Below are positions 1 to 8,764 of a stretch of 64,000 nt of DNA, in pieces. Positions within the stretch are counted from its first letter, which is position 1. Each line of letters opens with the position of its first letter. The notes under the pieces were generated by a model, which did not search any database, had not been told where the DNA came from, and was given only the letters and a program-made list of their open reading frames with translations. A program made the translations under genes and the position numbers. Origin of the DNA: Spirochaeta cellobiosiphila DSM 17781 (GTDB taxonomy: Bacteria > Spirochaetota > Spirochaetia > DSM-17781); assembly GCF_000426705.1 (NCBI RefSeq), contig NZ_KE384554.1, positions 447,480 to 511,479 on the forward strand. The letters run 5' to 3'.

Positions 1-588
1 ACACAATCCTTAATGTTTCTACCTTATTTTGTTTCCTATGTCATATTAGGAGTGTTTGTCTACAATTTGTTAAACTATGAAAAAGGTCTCGTTAATAGTC
101 TGCTTATTCAATGGGGTATGGAAAGGTTTGATGCCTTCAATACTCCCCTCTTCTGGATATTTGGACTTATTGCCGCTTATATATGGAAATGGTTAGGATA
201 TGGAACTGTCATCTATTTAGCCGCTATATCAGGAATTCCAGAAGAATACTATGAAGCGGCTAATATAGATGGAGCGAATGCTTTTCAACAAATTCGTTAT
301 ATAACCCTTCCCTCTTTAAAACCCACATTTATCACCCTGCTACTACTTAGTATAGGTAGAATACTGAGAGGTCAATTTGATTTGTTTTTTAATATTATAG
401 GAAATAATGGTGTCTTATTTTCTACTACTGATGTCATAGATACTTTTGTTTATCGCTCAGTAGCTAAGACATTTGATATTGGTCTTGGTTCTGCAGCTGG
501 ATTATACCAATCCCTTTTTGGCTTTGCTCTCATCATGATTGTTAATGGCATTATTAAACATATAAATGAAGATTATGCATTATTTTAG
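1..588 (+). CDS. Sugar ABC transporter permease (LplB/YteP type), 5' end outside window
   Basis: Inner-membrane permease of a CUT1-type carbohydrate importer. The reading frame is open from the first base of the window, so the N-terminus is missing; the first Met at base 13 is internal. About five hydrophobic segments are visible. The cytoplasmic EAA loop that contacts the ATPase is clear (EEYYEAANIDGANAFQQI, followed by YITLP), which marks the family well. It is followed at once by a second permease gene and then by a binding protein, the usual order permease-permease-binding protein for LplABC-type systems. No ATP-binding subunit is encoded nearby, so a shared MsiK-type ATPase elsewhere is likely (inference). 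Substrate is not shown directly; neighbours point to plant-type oligosaccharides. Confidence 0.9.
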   Translation, partial: TQSLMFLPYFVSYVILGVFVYNLLNYEKGLVNSLLIQWGMERFDAFNTPLFWIFGLIAAYIWKWLGYGTVIYLAAISGIPEEYYEAANIDGANAFQQIRYITLPSLKPTFITLLLLSIGRILRGQFDLFFNIIGNNGVLFSTTDVIDTFVYRSVAKTFDIGLGSAAGLYQSLFGFALIMIVNGIIKHINEDYALF

Positions 589-598
589 GAGTGCCCCT

Positions 599-1495
599 GT
601 GCAGAAAAAAATAAAGAAACCTGTATCTGAATTAATTATTCAAATCGTAGCTATTATTGTTTGTGGCATTGCAGCCCTATTATGTCTGCTCCCCTTTTTA
701 CTAGTCATTTCAGGATCTCTAACAGATAATGACTACATACTACAATACGGATACAATATTTTACCCGGTAAGTTTTCCCTTGAAGCCTATCAATTCATTT
801 TTGAAATCCCCGGTCCTGTGCTTCAAGCTTACGGAGTCACCTTACTTAATACTACAGTAGGAACTTCTATAGGATTATTTATTATTGCGATGACAGGATA
901 TGTTCTTCAACGTCCCGATTGTAAATATAGAAATAGGATTTCCTTTTTCATATATTTTACAACCCTATTCCAAGGGGGACTCATCGCCTGGTACATAATG
1001 ATCACAAGATATTATCAGCTACAAGATAATCGACTGGTTCTTATTCTGCCCCTTCTAATGAATCCATTTTTAATTATCTTAATGAAGAATTTCATTAAAA
1101 CTTCCGTACCTCACGACATTATTGAAGCCGCGATTATTGATGGTGCTAATGATTTTACTATTTTCACACAGATCGTTCTCAAATTAGCCACTCCCGGGCT
1201 GGCTACTATTGGATTATTTTTAGCTCTGGCCTATTGGAATGACTGGTTTCATTCTTCATTGTTCATTTCCACCCCGTCAAAATATTCCTTGCAGTTTTTC
1301 CTATATAACACATTGAACAATACTCAAGCAATGAGAGAATTATCGCAAACGGGGGCCTCTGTCAGTATGGAAGTTCCTACCGAATCAGTTCGTCTCGCTA
1401 TGGCAGTAATCTGTACAGGACCAATTGTACTGCTATATCCCTTTGTACAACGTTATTTTGTCAAAGGATTAACTATAGGAGCGGTTAAAGGTTAA
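599..1495 (+). CDS. Sugar ABC transporter permease (LplC/YtcP type)
   Basis: Second membrane subunit of the same CUT1 importer, with about six transmembrane segments and an EAA loop (DIIEAAIIDGANDF) in the middle third; the C-terminus GLTIGAVKG is typical of the LplC/YtcP branch. The frame is open from ATG 566, inside the preceding gene, but a good Shine-Dalgarno TTAGGAG (585-591) lies 7 bases before an in-frame GTG at 599, just after the upstream stop. I therefore prefer GTG 599, giving a protein that begins MQKKIKKP. It should pair with the upstream permease and take substrate from the binding protein encoded at 1533. Confidence 0.9.
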   Translation: MQKKIKKPVSELIIQIVAIIVCGIAALLCLLPFLLVISGSLTDNDYILQYGYNILPGKFSLEAYQFIFEIPGPVLQAYGVTLLNTTVGTSIGLFIIAMTGYVLQRPDCKYRNRISFFIYFTTLFQGGLIAWYIMITRYYQLQDNRLVLILPLLMNPFLIILMKNFIKTSVPHDIIEAAIIDGANDFTIFTQIVLKLATPGLATIGLFLALAYWNDWFHSSLFISTPSKYSLQFFLYNTLNNTQAMRELSQTGASVSMEVPTESVRLAMAVICTGPIVLLYPFVQRYFVKGLTIGAVKG

Positions 1496-1532
1496 TTCTG
1501 AGAAATCAGAAAACATAAAAAAGGAGTAGAAT

Positions 1533-3062
1533 ATGAAAAGGATTTTCTTGTTTTCACTATTATTTGCAATAATGGTGAGCTGGGTCTTCAGTGGGGGACA
1601 GCACAGTGATGTAGAGAATGGAAAGTTGGACTTATCCAAGAAAGTAGAACTGCAATTCTGGATGTTAGGTAATGCCCCCGGAGACCTAAAATTAATAGAA
1701 GAAGAAGTCAATAAGCTCGCCTTGGAAGACTTAAATTGTACAGTTAAGTTTAATTATACAACTTGGACGGACTGGTCTCAAAAATACAAATTACTACTAA
1801 CCTCTGGACAGCAAATTGATTTGATATTTACGTCAGAATGGACAGATTACCAGAGATATGCCCGTAGTGGAGCCTTTTTGGAATTGGAAAATATCGTCCC
1901 TATTGCGGCTCCTGAGTTAAATACGTTTATACCTGAAAACTATTGGAATGCGGTCAAAGTGGCAGGTCATATCTATACAATGCCAAATACCTGGAAAGAA
2001 TATGTCTATGATGGCTTTGAGTATCGTGAAGATTTGAGGAAAAAATATAAGCTTCCTGAAATAAACTCAATCGAAACTATTGAAATGTACCTAGAAGCCA
2101 TAGCGGAAAACGAGCCATCCATGATGCCTCTGGGAGAAGGAGGAACAGGCCCCAAAGGCTTCTTAATGGTCTATCCTATTACAGCAGAATTGCTTCATCC
2201 CTGGTCTGATCGTAGCATGGATAATTATGGACTTGTGTCAGATAATGCTAATCCCAGAGTCATGTATCAATATTGGGGATCAGAAGAACATCTAAATGAC
2301 CTCAAACGATGGAAGAAATGGGCTGATAATGGTTATTGGTCAAGAAGCATTTTATCCTCAACAGAAGATCCCGTAGCTGCTTTTCAAGCTGGAAAATTAG
2401 GCGCCAAAATATCAGGAATAAATCCAGTTAAGTATAGTCAGGATGTCATTGTGATGGGTAAGAATCATCCTGATTGGGAAGTTGGATATTATCCCTTTAG
2501 TTATGCCACTAGAATCGTACATCCTGTTCATCCTACACACAATGGTTTTGCCGTTCCCGTGAGCAGTAAGTACCCAGGAAGAGCTGTCGCCCTATTTGAA
2601 AAATTAGTCATGGATAAAAAGTATAATCGATTAACAAACTATGGTATTGAGGGCGTTCATTATACCAATGATAATGGATACTACAAAATGCTAGGGAACG
2701 CTGAAACATCAGGCTTTAAAAGGGAGTCTATGAATTCCTGGGCCTGGCGAAATCCAGAATACATGCTCTTCGATCCTAGTTTTGATCTAGTAAAATCGAT
2801 TTTTACTGAATTTGATAAGTTTTCCACTCCTGACCTTTATAATGGATTTGCCGAAGACTATACCCCTTATCAGTCACAGAAAACGGCATTAGAACAAGTG
2901 ATAGCAGAATATCTTGCTCCCTTACAGGCTGGTTTAGTAGAGGATGTCGAAGCTGGACTAAATAAGTTTATGGTTGAAGCAAAAGCAGCCGGAATGGAAG
3001 AGATCCAGTCTGAATATTTAAACCAGTGGTATGCCTATTGCGATGAAATGAATATCCAATAA
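1533..3062 (+). CDS. Extracellular sugar-binding protein, LplA type
   Basis: Family 1 solute-binding protein of about 509 residues, the long LplA form, delivering oligosaccharide to the permeases encoded just upstream. A signal peptide of about 20 residues ends in VFSGGQ: there is no lipobox Cys, so it is probably cleaved by signal peptidase I or held by its signal. AGGQ-type endings are common in spirochaete binding proteins. RBS AAGGAG (1521-1526) precedes the ATG. Its closest relative in the window is the protein at 5376: both share the blocks NCTV-F-YTTW-D, EDYTPY/EDYSPY and a RESMNSWAWRNP block near residue 400. The downstream regulator gene begins within a few tens of bases, suggesting one transcript. 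Confidence 0.9.
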   Translation: MKRIFLFSLLFAIMVSWVFSGGQHSDVENGKLDLSKKVELQFWMLGNAPGDLKLIEEEVNKLALEDLNCTVKFNYTTWTDWSQKYKLLLTSGQQIDLIFTSEWTDYQRYARSGAFLELENIVPIAAPELNTFIPENYWNAVKVAGHIYTMPNTWKEYVYDGFEYREDLRKKYKLPEINSIETIEMYLEAIAENEPSMMPLGEGGTGPKGFLMVYPITAELLHPWSDRSMDNYGLVSDNANPRVMYQYWGSEEHLNDLKRWKKWADNGYWSRSILSSTEDPVAAFQAGKLGAKISGINPVKYSQDVIVMGKNHPDWEVGYYPFSYATRIVHPVHPTHNGFAVPVSSKYPGRAVALFEKLVMDKKYNRLTNYGIEGVHYTNDNGYYKMLGNAETSGFKRESMNSWAWRNPEYMLFDPSFDLVKSIFTEFDKFSTPDLYNGFAEDYTPYQSQKTALEQVIAEYLAPLQAGLVEDVEAGLNKFMVEAKAAGMEEIQSEYLNQWYAYCDEMNIQ

Positions 3063-3094
3063 AAACTTTGACCGATGATAGGGGCCAGTGTATC

Positions 3095-5383
3095 ATGTTA
3101 TTAATGCAACAAGAATTGTCAGATAATAGAAAGAAGTTATTTGTCAAAATACTAGTATACACAGCCCTTATTCTCGCTGTAACCTTACTATCAACCTCAA
3201 CGATTCTATATAAAAACTTTGAAAAAGTAACTCTTGATCAGATAGTTCAAAGAGACATAGAAGGATTGACTCATACTAGTCAATCGATCAACTCTATGCT
3301 GGAAGTAGCAGTGACCCTGTCTAATCAGATTTATAGGGATCTTAATGTCAGTCAACTCATGCATTATGAAAATCCGAGTCCAGAATCTTTACGTGCAGCA
3401 GATGAACAACTATCCAATTATAGATTATCTATACCATTTATTGACTCGGTCTACATATATAACGGATCTAACAAAAAGATATACATTAATTCTATCACTA
3501 AAAGAAATATCTATAGAAATGCTATTCAGGATTTAGAGTCCTTTGATGATAAAGAAATCATTGAAATGCTAAAACATTACCAAGACTATCAAAGTTATAT
3601 TCCTATACCAAGAGTGATGACCTTACATAATACATCCTCTATCGAAGAACAATATTACACTTTTTTGGTTTATGACTTACTTAACAAAGAACACTTAAAT
3701 AGTGCAGTCATTGTAAATATAAGATCAGATTGGATCAGACAATTTATGTATGATGCTCATTTTGATCAGGATAGTGCTGTTTTAATTGTCGATTCACAAA
3801 ATAAGATTGTTGAAGGTAGTCAGTTATACCCTTTTAACAAAAAGATCTCCGATCTGGCTTGGTATAAAAAACTATCACCGACTTCCCCGTTTACCATAAC
3901 AGCTGTTTTTGACTCTCAATATTTAATAACAGCTACTAAATCCCCCAAGTATGGATGGACCTATCTCAAGTTCTCCTCTACCGGTAATATTTTTTTGAGT
4001 ATAAAACGAATGAGATTCCTCACCATACTAATGGCTTGTGTTTTACTTCTGATAGGACTAATTGTTGATTATTTTTTATCCCATCGAATCTACTCACCAA
4101 TTAGCCAAATAATGATAAATTTGAATAAATTACAACTGGAACATAATCGAAACACAAAACAGCTTCAAGATGTCTTATTCCGAGATCTATTACTTCATCG
4201 AAAAGAAATAACAGATGAGGATGTACAAGAATTTTTTGATCACTGGAAGCTGGAATTTGTGAGCACTGGGTACTATAGAGTCATTCTCTTGAAGATAGAT
4301 AACTACAATAAATATATTCAAGATGTGAGTTCTCAGGAACGAGGTCAAATAAAGAACATTATTCAATTAGAAGGAAAAAAACAACTTAGTAAATTCCAAC
4401 ATACCTATTCAATAGAAATGGGTAAAGATGGAATCGCTTTTATTCTTAATAGTAAAGTAAATGATGTAACAAGAGATAGTTTAGGTAATATTCTCTTATC
4501 TCTGCGCGACTTTTATAAAAACCATTTAAACCTTGGGACTTCCTATAGCATTAGTACAATATGTAAAAACTCTAATAAACTACATATTATTTATAAAGAA
4601 TCACTGAAGACCTTTGTTTATAGACTATTCCATGGACATGGTTGCATACTATTTACGGAGGATATCTATTTAGAGAACTTCCATGACTATACATATCCCC
4701 TTATACAGGAAAAACAATTAATTAATTATTTAATGACTGGCAAAATAGATAACGCGATTAGTGTATTAGAAGAGATATTAAACTTATCTACCCACAATAA
4801 TCCTGACGATATCATTAACCTTACCATTCCTAAATTAACCTTCTCTATCCAGGATGCTATCAGAGTTATCCAACAAAATAATGCTCTTACTAATGATTAT
4901 TCCCATGTTATTAGCATTCCCAATATAAGTGAACAAGAAACAATAACTGATATTATTGATATTTTCAGACATTGCTTTTATGAACTTCTAAAAGTTATTC
5001 AGGATAAGAAAGCATCCAAAAGTGATGATTTGATAGAGCTGATAGACAGTATAATATTATCTGATTTTAGGCAGAATGATTTTTATATAGAAATCATTGC
5101 GGACAAGCTTGGTAAATCCTCTACCTATATCAGTCATGTCTATAAAACCCATACAGGCTATACTATATTGGAAAAAATAATTGAAGTGAGAATGCAGGAA
5201 GCACGAAAACTTTTAGAAAACAGTGAAAAAACAGTAACAGAGATTGCTGAAGAAACGGGATTTTCCAGCAGCTCTTATTTTTTTAAAGTATTTAAAAAAA
5301 TACATGGAGCAACCCCCAGTGCCTATCGCCTTCAATTTCAAAATCAATTCAATCCAGTAATCAGGAATAAATTACATGTATAG
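3095..5383 (+). CDS. Membrane-bound AraC-type regulator with extracellular Cache-like sensor
   Basis: One-component transmembrane regulator of the YesS/YtdP kind, about 762 residues. A first transmembrane helix lies at about residues 15-35, an extracellular sensor of about 260 residues (probably dCache) follows, and a second helix near residue 300 (MACVLLLIGLIVDYFL) leads into a long cytoplasmic region. The last ~100 residues form an AraC HTH pair (KSSTYISHVYKTHTGYT, then VTEIAEETGFSSSSYFFKVF). There is no receiver domain. The frame opens at TTG 3068, but AGGGG (3080-3084) sits 10 bases before ATG 3095, which I take as the start. Lying between two binding protein genes, it probably senses extracellular sugar and activates this locus (inference). 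Confidence 0.88.
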   Translation: MLLMQQELSDNRKKLFVKILVYTALILAVTLLSTSTILYKNFEKVTLDQIVQRDIEGLTHTSQSINSMLEVAVTLSNQIYRDLNVSQLMHYENPSPESLRAADEQLSNYRLSIPFIDSVYIYNGSNKKIYINSITKRNIYRNAIQDLESFDDKEIIEMLKHYQDYQSYIPIPRVMTLHNTSSIEEQYYTFLVYDLLNKEHLNSAVIVNIRSDWIRQFMYDAHFDQDSAVLIVDSQNKIVEGSQLYPFNKKISDLAWYKKLSPTSPFTITAVFDSQYLITATKSPKYGWTYLKFSSTGNIFLSIKRMRFLTILMACVLLLIGLIVDYFLSHRIYSPISQIMINLNKLQLEHNRNTKQLQDVLFRDLLLHRKEITDEDVQEFFDHWKLEFVSTGYYRVILLKIDNYNKYIQDVSSQERGQIKNIIQLEGKKQLSKFQHTYSIEMGKDGIAFILNSKVNDVTRDSLGNILLSLRDFYKNHLNLGTSYSISTICKNSNKLHIIYKESLKTFVYRLFHGHGCILFTEDIYLENFHDYTYPLIQEKQLINYLMTGKIDNAISVLEEILNLSTHNNPDDIINLTIPKLTFSIQDAIRVIQQNNALTNDYSHVISIPNISEQETITDIIDIFRHCFYELLKVIQDKKASKSDDLIELIDSIILSDFRQNDFYIEIIADKLGKSSTYISHVYKTHTGYTILEKIIEVRMQEARKLLENSEKTVTEIAEETGFSSSSYFFKVFKKIHGATPSAYRLQFQNQFNPVIRNKLHV

Positions 5384-6893
5384 AATGTCTATCATTTTAC
5401 TGATTCTCATCTGTACTGGTTGTAATGGAAAATTAGAAGAGACAAAAGAACTGCCCTCGGAATTAGATTTGGTTAATCTTACCATTCAGATGGTAGGTGA
5501 TCCTCCCCTGGATTTACCAATAATTGAATCTACACTTAATGAAATGGCCCAACAAAAACTAAATTGTACTGTTCATTTTCAGTACACAACATGGTCAGAT
5601 TATATGCAGAGATATCAACTGCTACTAAGTTCAGGAGAACCAATAGATTTAATATTTACATCGGATTGGTTATATTTTAGTCAATTTGCAATGAATGGTG
5701 CTTTTTTAGAGTTGGATAATCTCTTACCAATGTATGCTTCTGATTTATTAGAATACATACCTAGCCATTATTGGAAAACTGTCGCAATTAATAATAAAAT
5801 TTATACAATCCCATCGATCTGGGAGGAATATGTAAATGAGGGCTTTCTATTTAGAGAAGATTTACGAAGTAAATATAACCTTCCTATCCCAGAAGATTTT
5901 AAGACAATAGAACAATATCTGGACACTATCCATCAAAAGCTTCCAGAACAGCCGATTACAGCAGCCATGGTAATAGACTCAGGTTACGGACCCTTCTTTT
6001 CTGCCATGAGTGTTCTAGAAATGAAATATTCATGGGTGGATAAAAACATGCCCTATGGTTTAGTGGCCGATTATGCAAATCCTGATGAATTATATTGTTA
6101 TTGGGAAACGTCAGAATTTAGAGAAGACATGAAAATGTTTAAAAGATGGGCTGATAAAGGATTTTGGACCAAGAGTTCCCTATCTAATAAAAACCCTTTA
6201 CAGGAAGCCTTTCTCAATCAACATAGTGTGGCCATACTTTATGGTCAGAATCCAATGAAATTCAGTAATATATCAACTCTATTCAAAAGGGAAGACTCAA
6301 GCATCAAAGTTGGTTATCATCCCTATAGTCAAAATAATAAACTGGTAAAACCAGTAAGTCCCATACATAATGGCATGGCCATTCCTCAGAGCTCAAAACA
6401 TCCTGATAGAGCCCTTATGTTTTATCAGGAACTCTTACTCAATTCATCCTGGAATAGACTGACCCAATACGGTATTCAAGATCAACATTACACCATAGAC
6501 AAGGAAGGTTATTATGTAATGCTTGGCAATAAGGATACTAATGGATTTACCCGTGAATCAATGAATAGCTGGGCTTGGAGAAATCCACAATCAATGCTAT
6601 TTGATAGAAGTTATAACACAGTACTAAAGCTATTTAAAGAATTTGACACTTATGCACAACCAGATATATTCTCAGGATTTGTAGAGGATTATTCTCCTTA
6701 TGAAGCAGAACGATCAGCTCTTTATCAAATAGTTTCTCAATATCTCGTCCCAATTGAGGCGGGTTTTGTAGAGGATGTTGATCAATCAGTAAGTGATTTT
6801 TTAAAGAGAGCCAAAGAAGCAGGATTAGACAAAATTCATGAGGATTACAAAAAACAATGGATCAACTATTGTAAAAATAAAGGATATCAGTAA
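5376..6893 (+). CDS. Sugar-binding lipoprotein, LplA type, paralogue of the protein at 1533
   Basis: Extracellular solute-binding protein of 505 residues, homologous over its whole length to the one at 1533 but with a real lipobox (ILICTGCNG), so membrane-anchored through Cys 16. Its start overlaps the end of the AraC gene by 8 bases and its stop overlaps the start of the next gene (TAATG), so the three are translationally coupled. Conserved blocks include NCTVHFQYTTWSDY near residue 60 and RESMNSWAWRNP near residue 390. Having two copies around one sensor may mean one serves transport and the other feeds the sensor; this is speculation. Confidence 0.88.
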   Translation: MYRMSIILLILICTGCNGKLEETKELPSELDLVNLTIQMVGDPPLDLPIIESTLNEMAQQKLNCTVHFQYTTWSDYMQRYQLLLSSGEPIDLIFTSDWLYFSQFAMNGAFLELDNLLPMYASDLLEYIPSHYWKTVAINNKIYTIPSIWEEYVNEGFLFREDLRSKYNLPIPEDFKTIEQYLDTIHQKLPEQPITAAMVIDSGYGPFFSAMSVLEMKYSWVDKNMPYGLVADYANPDELYCYWETSEFREDMKMFKRWADKGFWTKSSLSNKNPLQEAFLNQHSVAILYGQNPMKFSNISTLFKREDSSIKVGYHPYSQNNKLVKPVSPIHNGMAIPQSSKHPDRALMFYQELLLNSSWNRLTQYGIQDQHYTIDKEGYYVMLGNKDTNGFTRESMNSWAWRNPQSMLFDRSYNTVLKLFKEFDTYAQPDIFSGFVEDYSPYEAERSALYQIVSQYLVPIEAGFVEDVDQSVSDFLKRAKEAGLDKIHEDYKKQWINYCKNKGYQ

Positions 6894-8617
6894 TGCAGAA
6901 TTTATGTACTTCTATACTCAGTCCCTATCAAGAACTGGATAAACAAGGGTTCTATCAACAGTCAAGTCATATAAGTTACCAGGACTATATCCTTTATCAG
7001 GAGACAGGGGATAGAGCCCAATATGAGAAAAAATATTTTGCCCAAAGACGAAGATTAACAGGGCTAGCCCTGTTACTACTATATTCCCGAGAAAAAAAAG
7101 ATTATGAAAAAAGCTTGGAGAATGTCATATGGGATATTTGCAATGAATATACCTGGGCTCTTCCTGCCCATCTACCTTCAGGAGGGACTCAAACTGATTT
7201 CGAGCATGACAAATTACTTGATCTCTTTAATTGTGAAACCGCTTTAGCTTTACTGGAGATCAAGAGACTATTTCATAATACACTACCCATATTTCTCCAG
7301 CAAAGAATTGAAAATGAAGTAAACAGGCGTGTTCTCCATGTCTATCTAGATCAGAGTAGGCCCTCATGGAAATGGGAATCTTTACCTAATAACTGGAATG
7401 CTGTTTGTTCTTCCTCTATAGGATTGATCAGTTTGTATTCTATTGAAGATCCAGATCTACTTAAGAAAACCCTAAATAGAATTTTAACCAATCTGAATAT
7501 TTACCTGAATAGTTTTATGCCTGATGGAATTAGTCTTGAAGGTTATTATTATTGGTCATATGGATATTACTTTTTTGTTGCCTTTGCAGAGGAATTAAAG
7601 AAGAATCCTATATTTAAATTAGATTTATTATCTAAAGAGATATGCCTCAAGATTGCAAAGTTTCAAGAATACTGTTTTATTGGTGACCAAGTCACACTTA
7701 GTTTTTCTGATTCTTTGCCTAATGAACATTACCGTATTGGATTAACTTATTATTTAAAGAATCGTTATCCTCAATTATCCATGCCACCTAAGGATATGGC
7801 TTTTCTTGAGGAAGATCCATACGGCCGTTGGCTAATGGCCTATCGAGATTTCAAATGGTATAAAGAATACAAGGATAATATCAATGTTGCATCCTCAAAC
7901 TTAAAAGGAAATGGATTAATATCTCAAAAACAACAATGGGTAATCTACCCCATTACAAAAGACAATACAGGCCTTGGCTTCGCAGCAAAAGGGGGGAATA
8001 ATGATGAACCTCACAATCACAACGATATTGGTTCCTTTATTATTAATGACAACAACAGGCAATTGATATGTGATATAGGTCAAGGAAAATATAGTAAAAA
8101 ATACTTTGGAACAGGACAATATGACATCTTTTGTAAGTCCTCCTTAGGTCATAATGTACCCATCATAGAAGGAAAACAACAAAGCTCGGGGCCTAACATA
8201 AAGAGCCTTTGGTTAGAAGATGATATCACTGAAAGTTCTATCAGCTTGAAGATGGATCTAAGCAAAGCTTATGAACTAATTCCTGGTAAATCTATCACCC
8301 GATATTTTAATTTTGATTACAATAAAAGTGTCCTGACACTCAAAGACGTTTACCTTAATTGTCATAACTATACGGAAAGATTTATCACTCCTTTCCAACC
8401 AATACAGAACGAGAAAGTAGTAACCATTCCCACATCCGGGGGTAATTTACTATTAGAAGTATTATCTCCCGAGCTGTCTAACATACAAATTCATGTTCAT
8501 TCAGAGGAACATGTAAGCCATAATGATTCCAAAGAAATATATTGGGTTATCGATTATGAGAAGAAAACAGCAGAAAAGGAAGATCCCTTTCTCATTCAAT
8601 TCCATTGGGAGAAATAA
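6893..8617 (+). CDS. Heparinase II/III-like polysaccharide lyase, cytoplasmic
   Basis: 574 residues with the two-part layout of heparinase II/III-type lyases. An N-terminal alpha-helical toroid domain spans about residues 20-320 (NNWNAVCSSSIG, then GISLEGYYYWSYGYYFF with the Asn/Tyr residues expected in the active site). A beta-sandwich domain follows, with EPHNHNDIGSFII near residue 380 and GHNVPIIEG near 420, the His-rich motif of the family. No signal peptide is seen, so it probably acts in the cytoplasm on imported uronate-containing oligosaccharides. The exact PL family cannot be fixed by eye. The start codon overlaps the previous stop. In an arabinogalactan locus a lyase on terminal glucuronate caps would fit, but that is inference. 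Confidence 0.8.
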   Translation: MQNLCTSILSPYQELDKQGFYQQSSHISYQDYILYQETGDRAQYEKKYFAQRRRLTGLALLLLYSREKKDYEKSLENVIWDICNEYTWALPAHLPSGGTQTDFEHDKLLDLFNCETALALLEIKRLFHNTLPIFLQQRIENEVNRRVLHVYLDQSRPSWKWESLPNNWNAVCSSSIGLISLYSIEDPDLLKKTLNRILTNLNIYLNSFMPDGISLEGYYYWSYGYYFFVAFAEELKKNPIFKLDLLSKEICLKIAKFQEYCFIGDQVTLSFSDSLPNEHYRIGLTYYLKNRYPQLSMPPKDMAFLEEDPYGRWLMAYRDFKWYKEYKDNINVASSNLKGNGLISQKQQWVIYPITKDNTGLGFAAKGGNNDEPHNHNDIGSFIINDNNRQLICDIGQGKYSKKYFGTGQYDIFCKSSLGHNVPIIEGKQQSSGPNIKSLWLEDDITESSISLKMDLSKAYELIPGKSITRYFNFDYNKSVLTLKDVYLNCHNYTERFITPFQPIQNEKVVTIPTSGGNLLLEVLSPELSNIQIHVHSEEHVSHNDSKEIYWVIDYEKKTAEKEDPFLIQFHWEK

Positions 8618-8637
8618 AATAGGACAAAGCCTATTTT
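8616..8637 (+). terminator. Hairpin at the end of the lyase gene, probable weak terminator
   Basis: Perfect 8-bp stem AAAATAGG / CCTATTTT with a six-base loop ACAAAG, overlapping the stop codon of the lyase gene. The stem is AT-rich and the A/T ends may act as the poly-U tract, so termination is likely partial. Confidence 0.5.
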
Positions 8638-8764
8638 AGAGCCGTATCATAGAATATTACCTAAAAATCAGAATATTACAGTTCTCAACTTTTTCACTAT
8701 AGAGGGATAATAAGACAAGTCAATGGCCATGACTTTTTATTTCTATTCAAAATAAGGAGATGCT

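Noticed and set aside
1469..1711. 80-codon minus-strand frame and similar antisense frames over the transport genes
   Set aside because: All are shadows of clear coding regions with family matches on the other strand.
8719..8733. Near-palindrome GTCAATGGCCATGAC before the GH43 gene
   Set aside because: The TGGCCA core is suggestive of a LacI-type operator, but one arm is shifted by a base, no second copy was found and no LacI gene is in the window.
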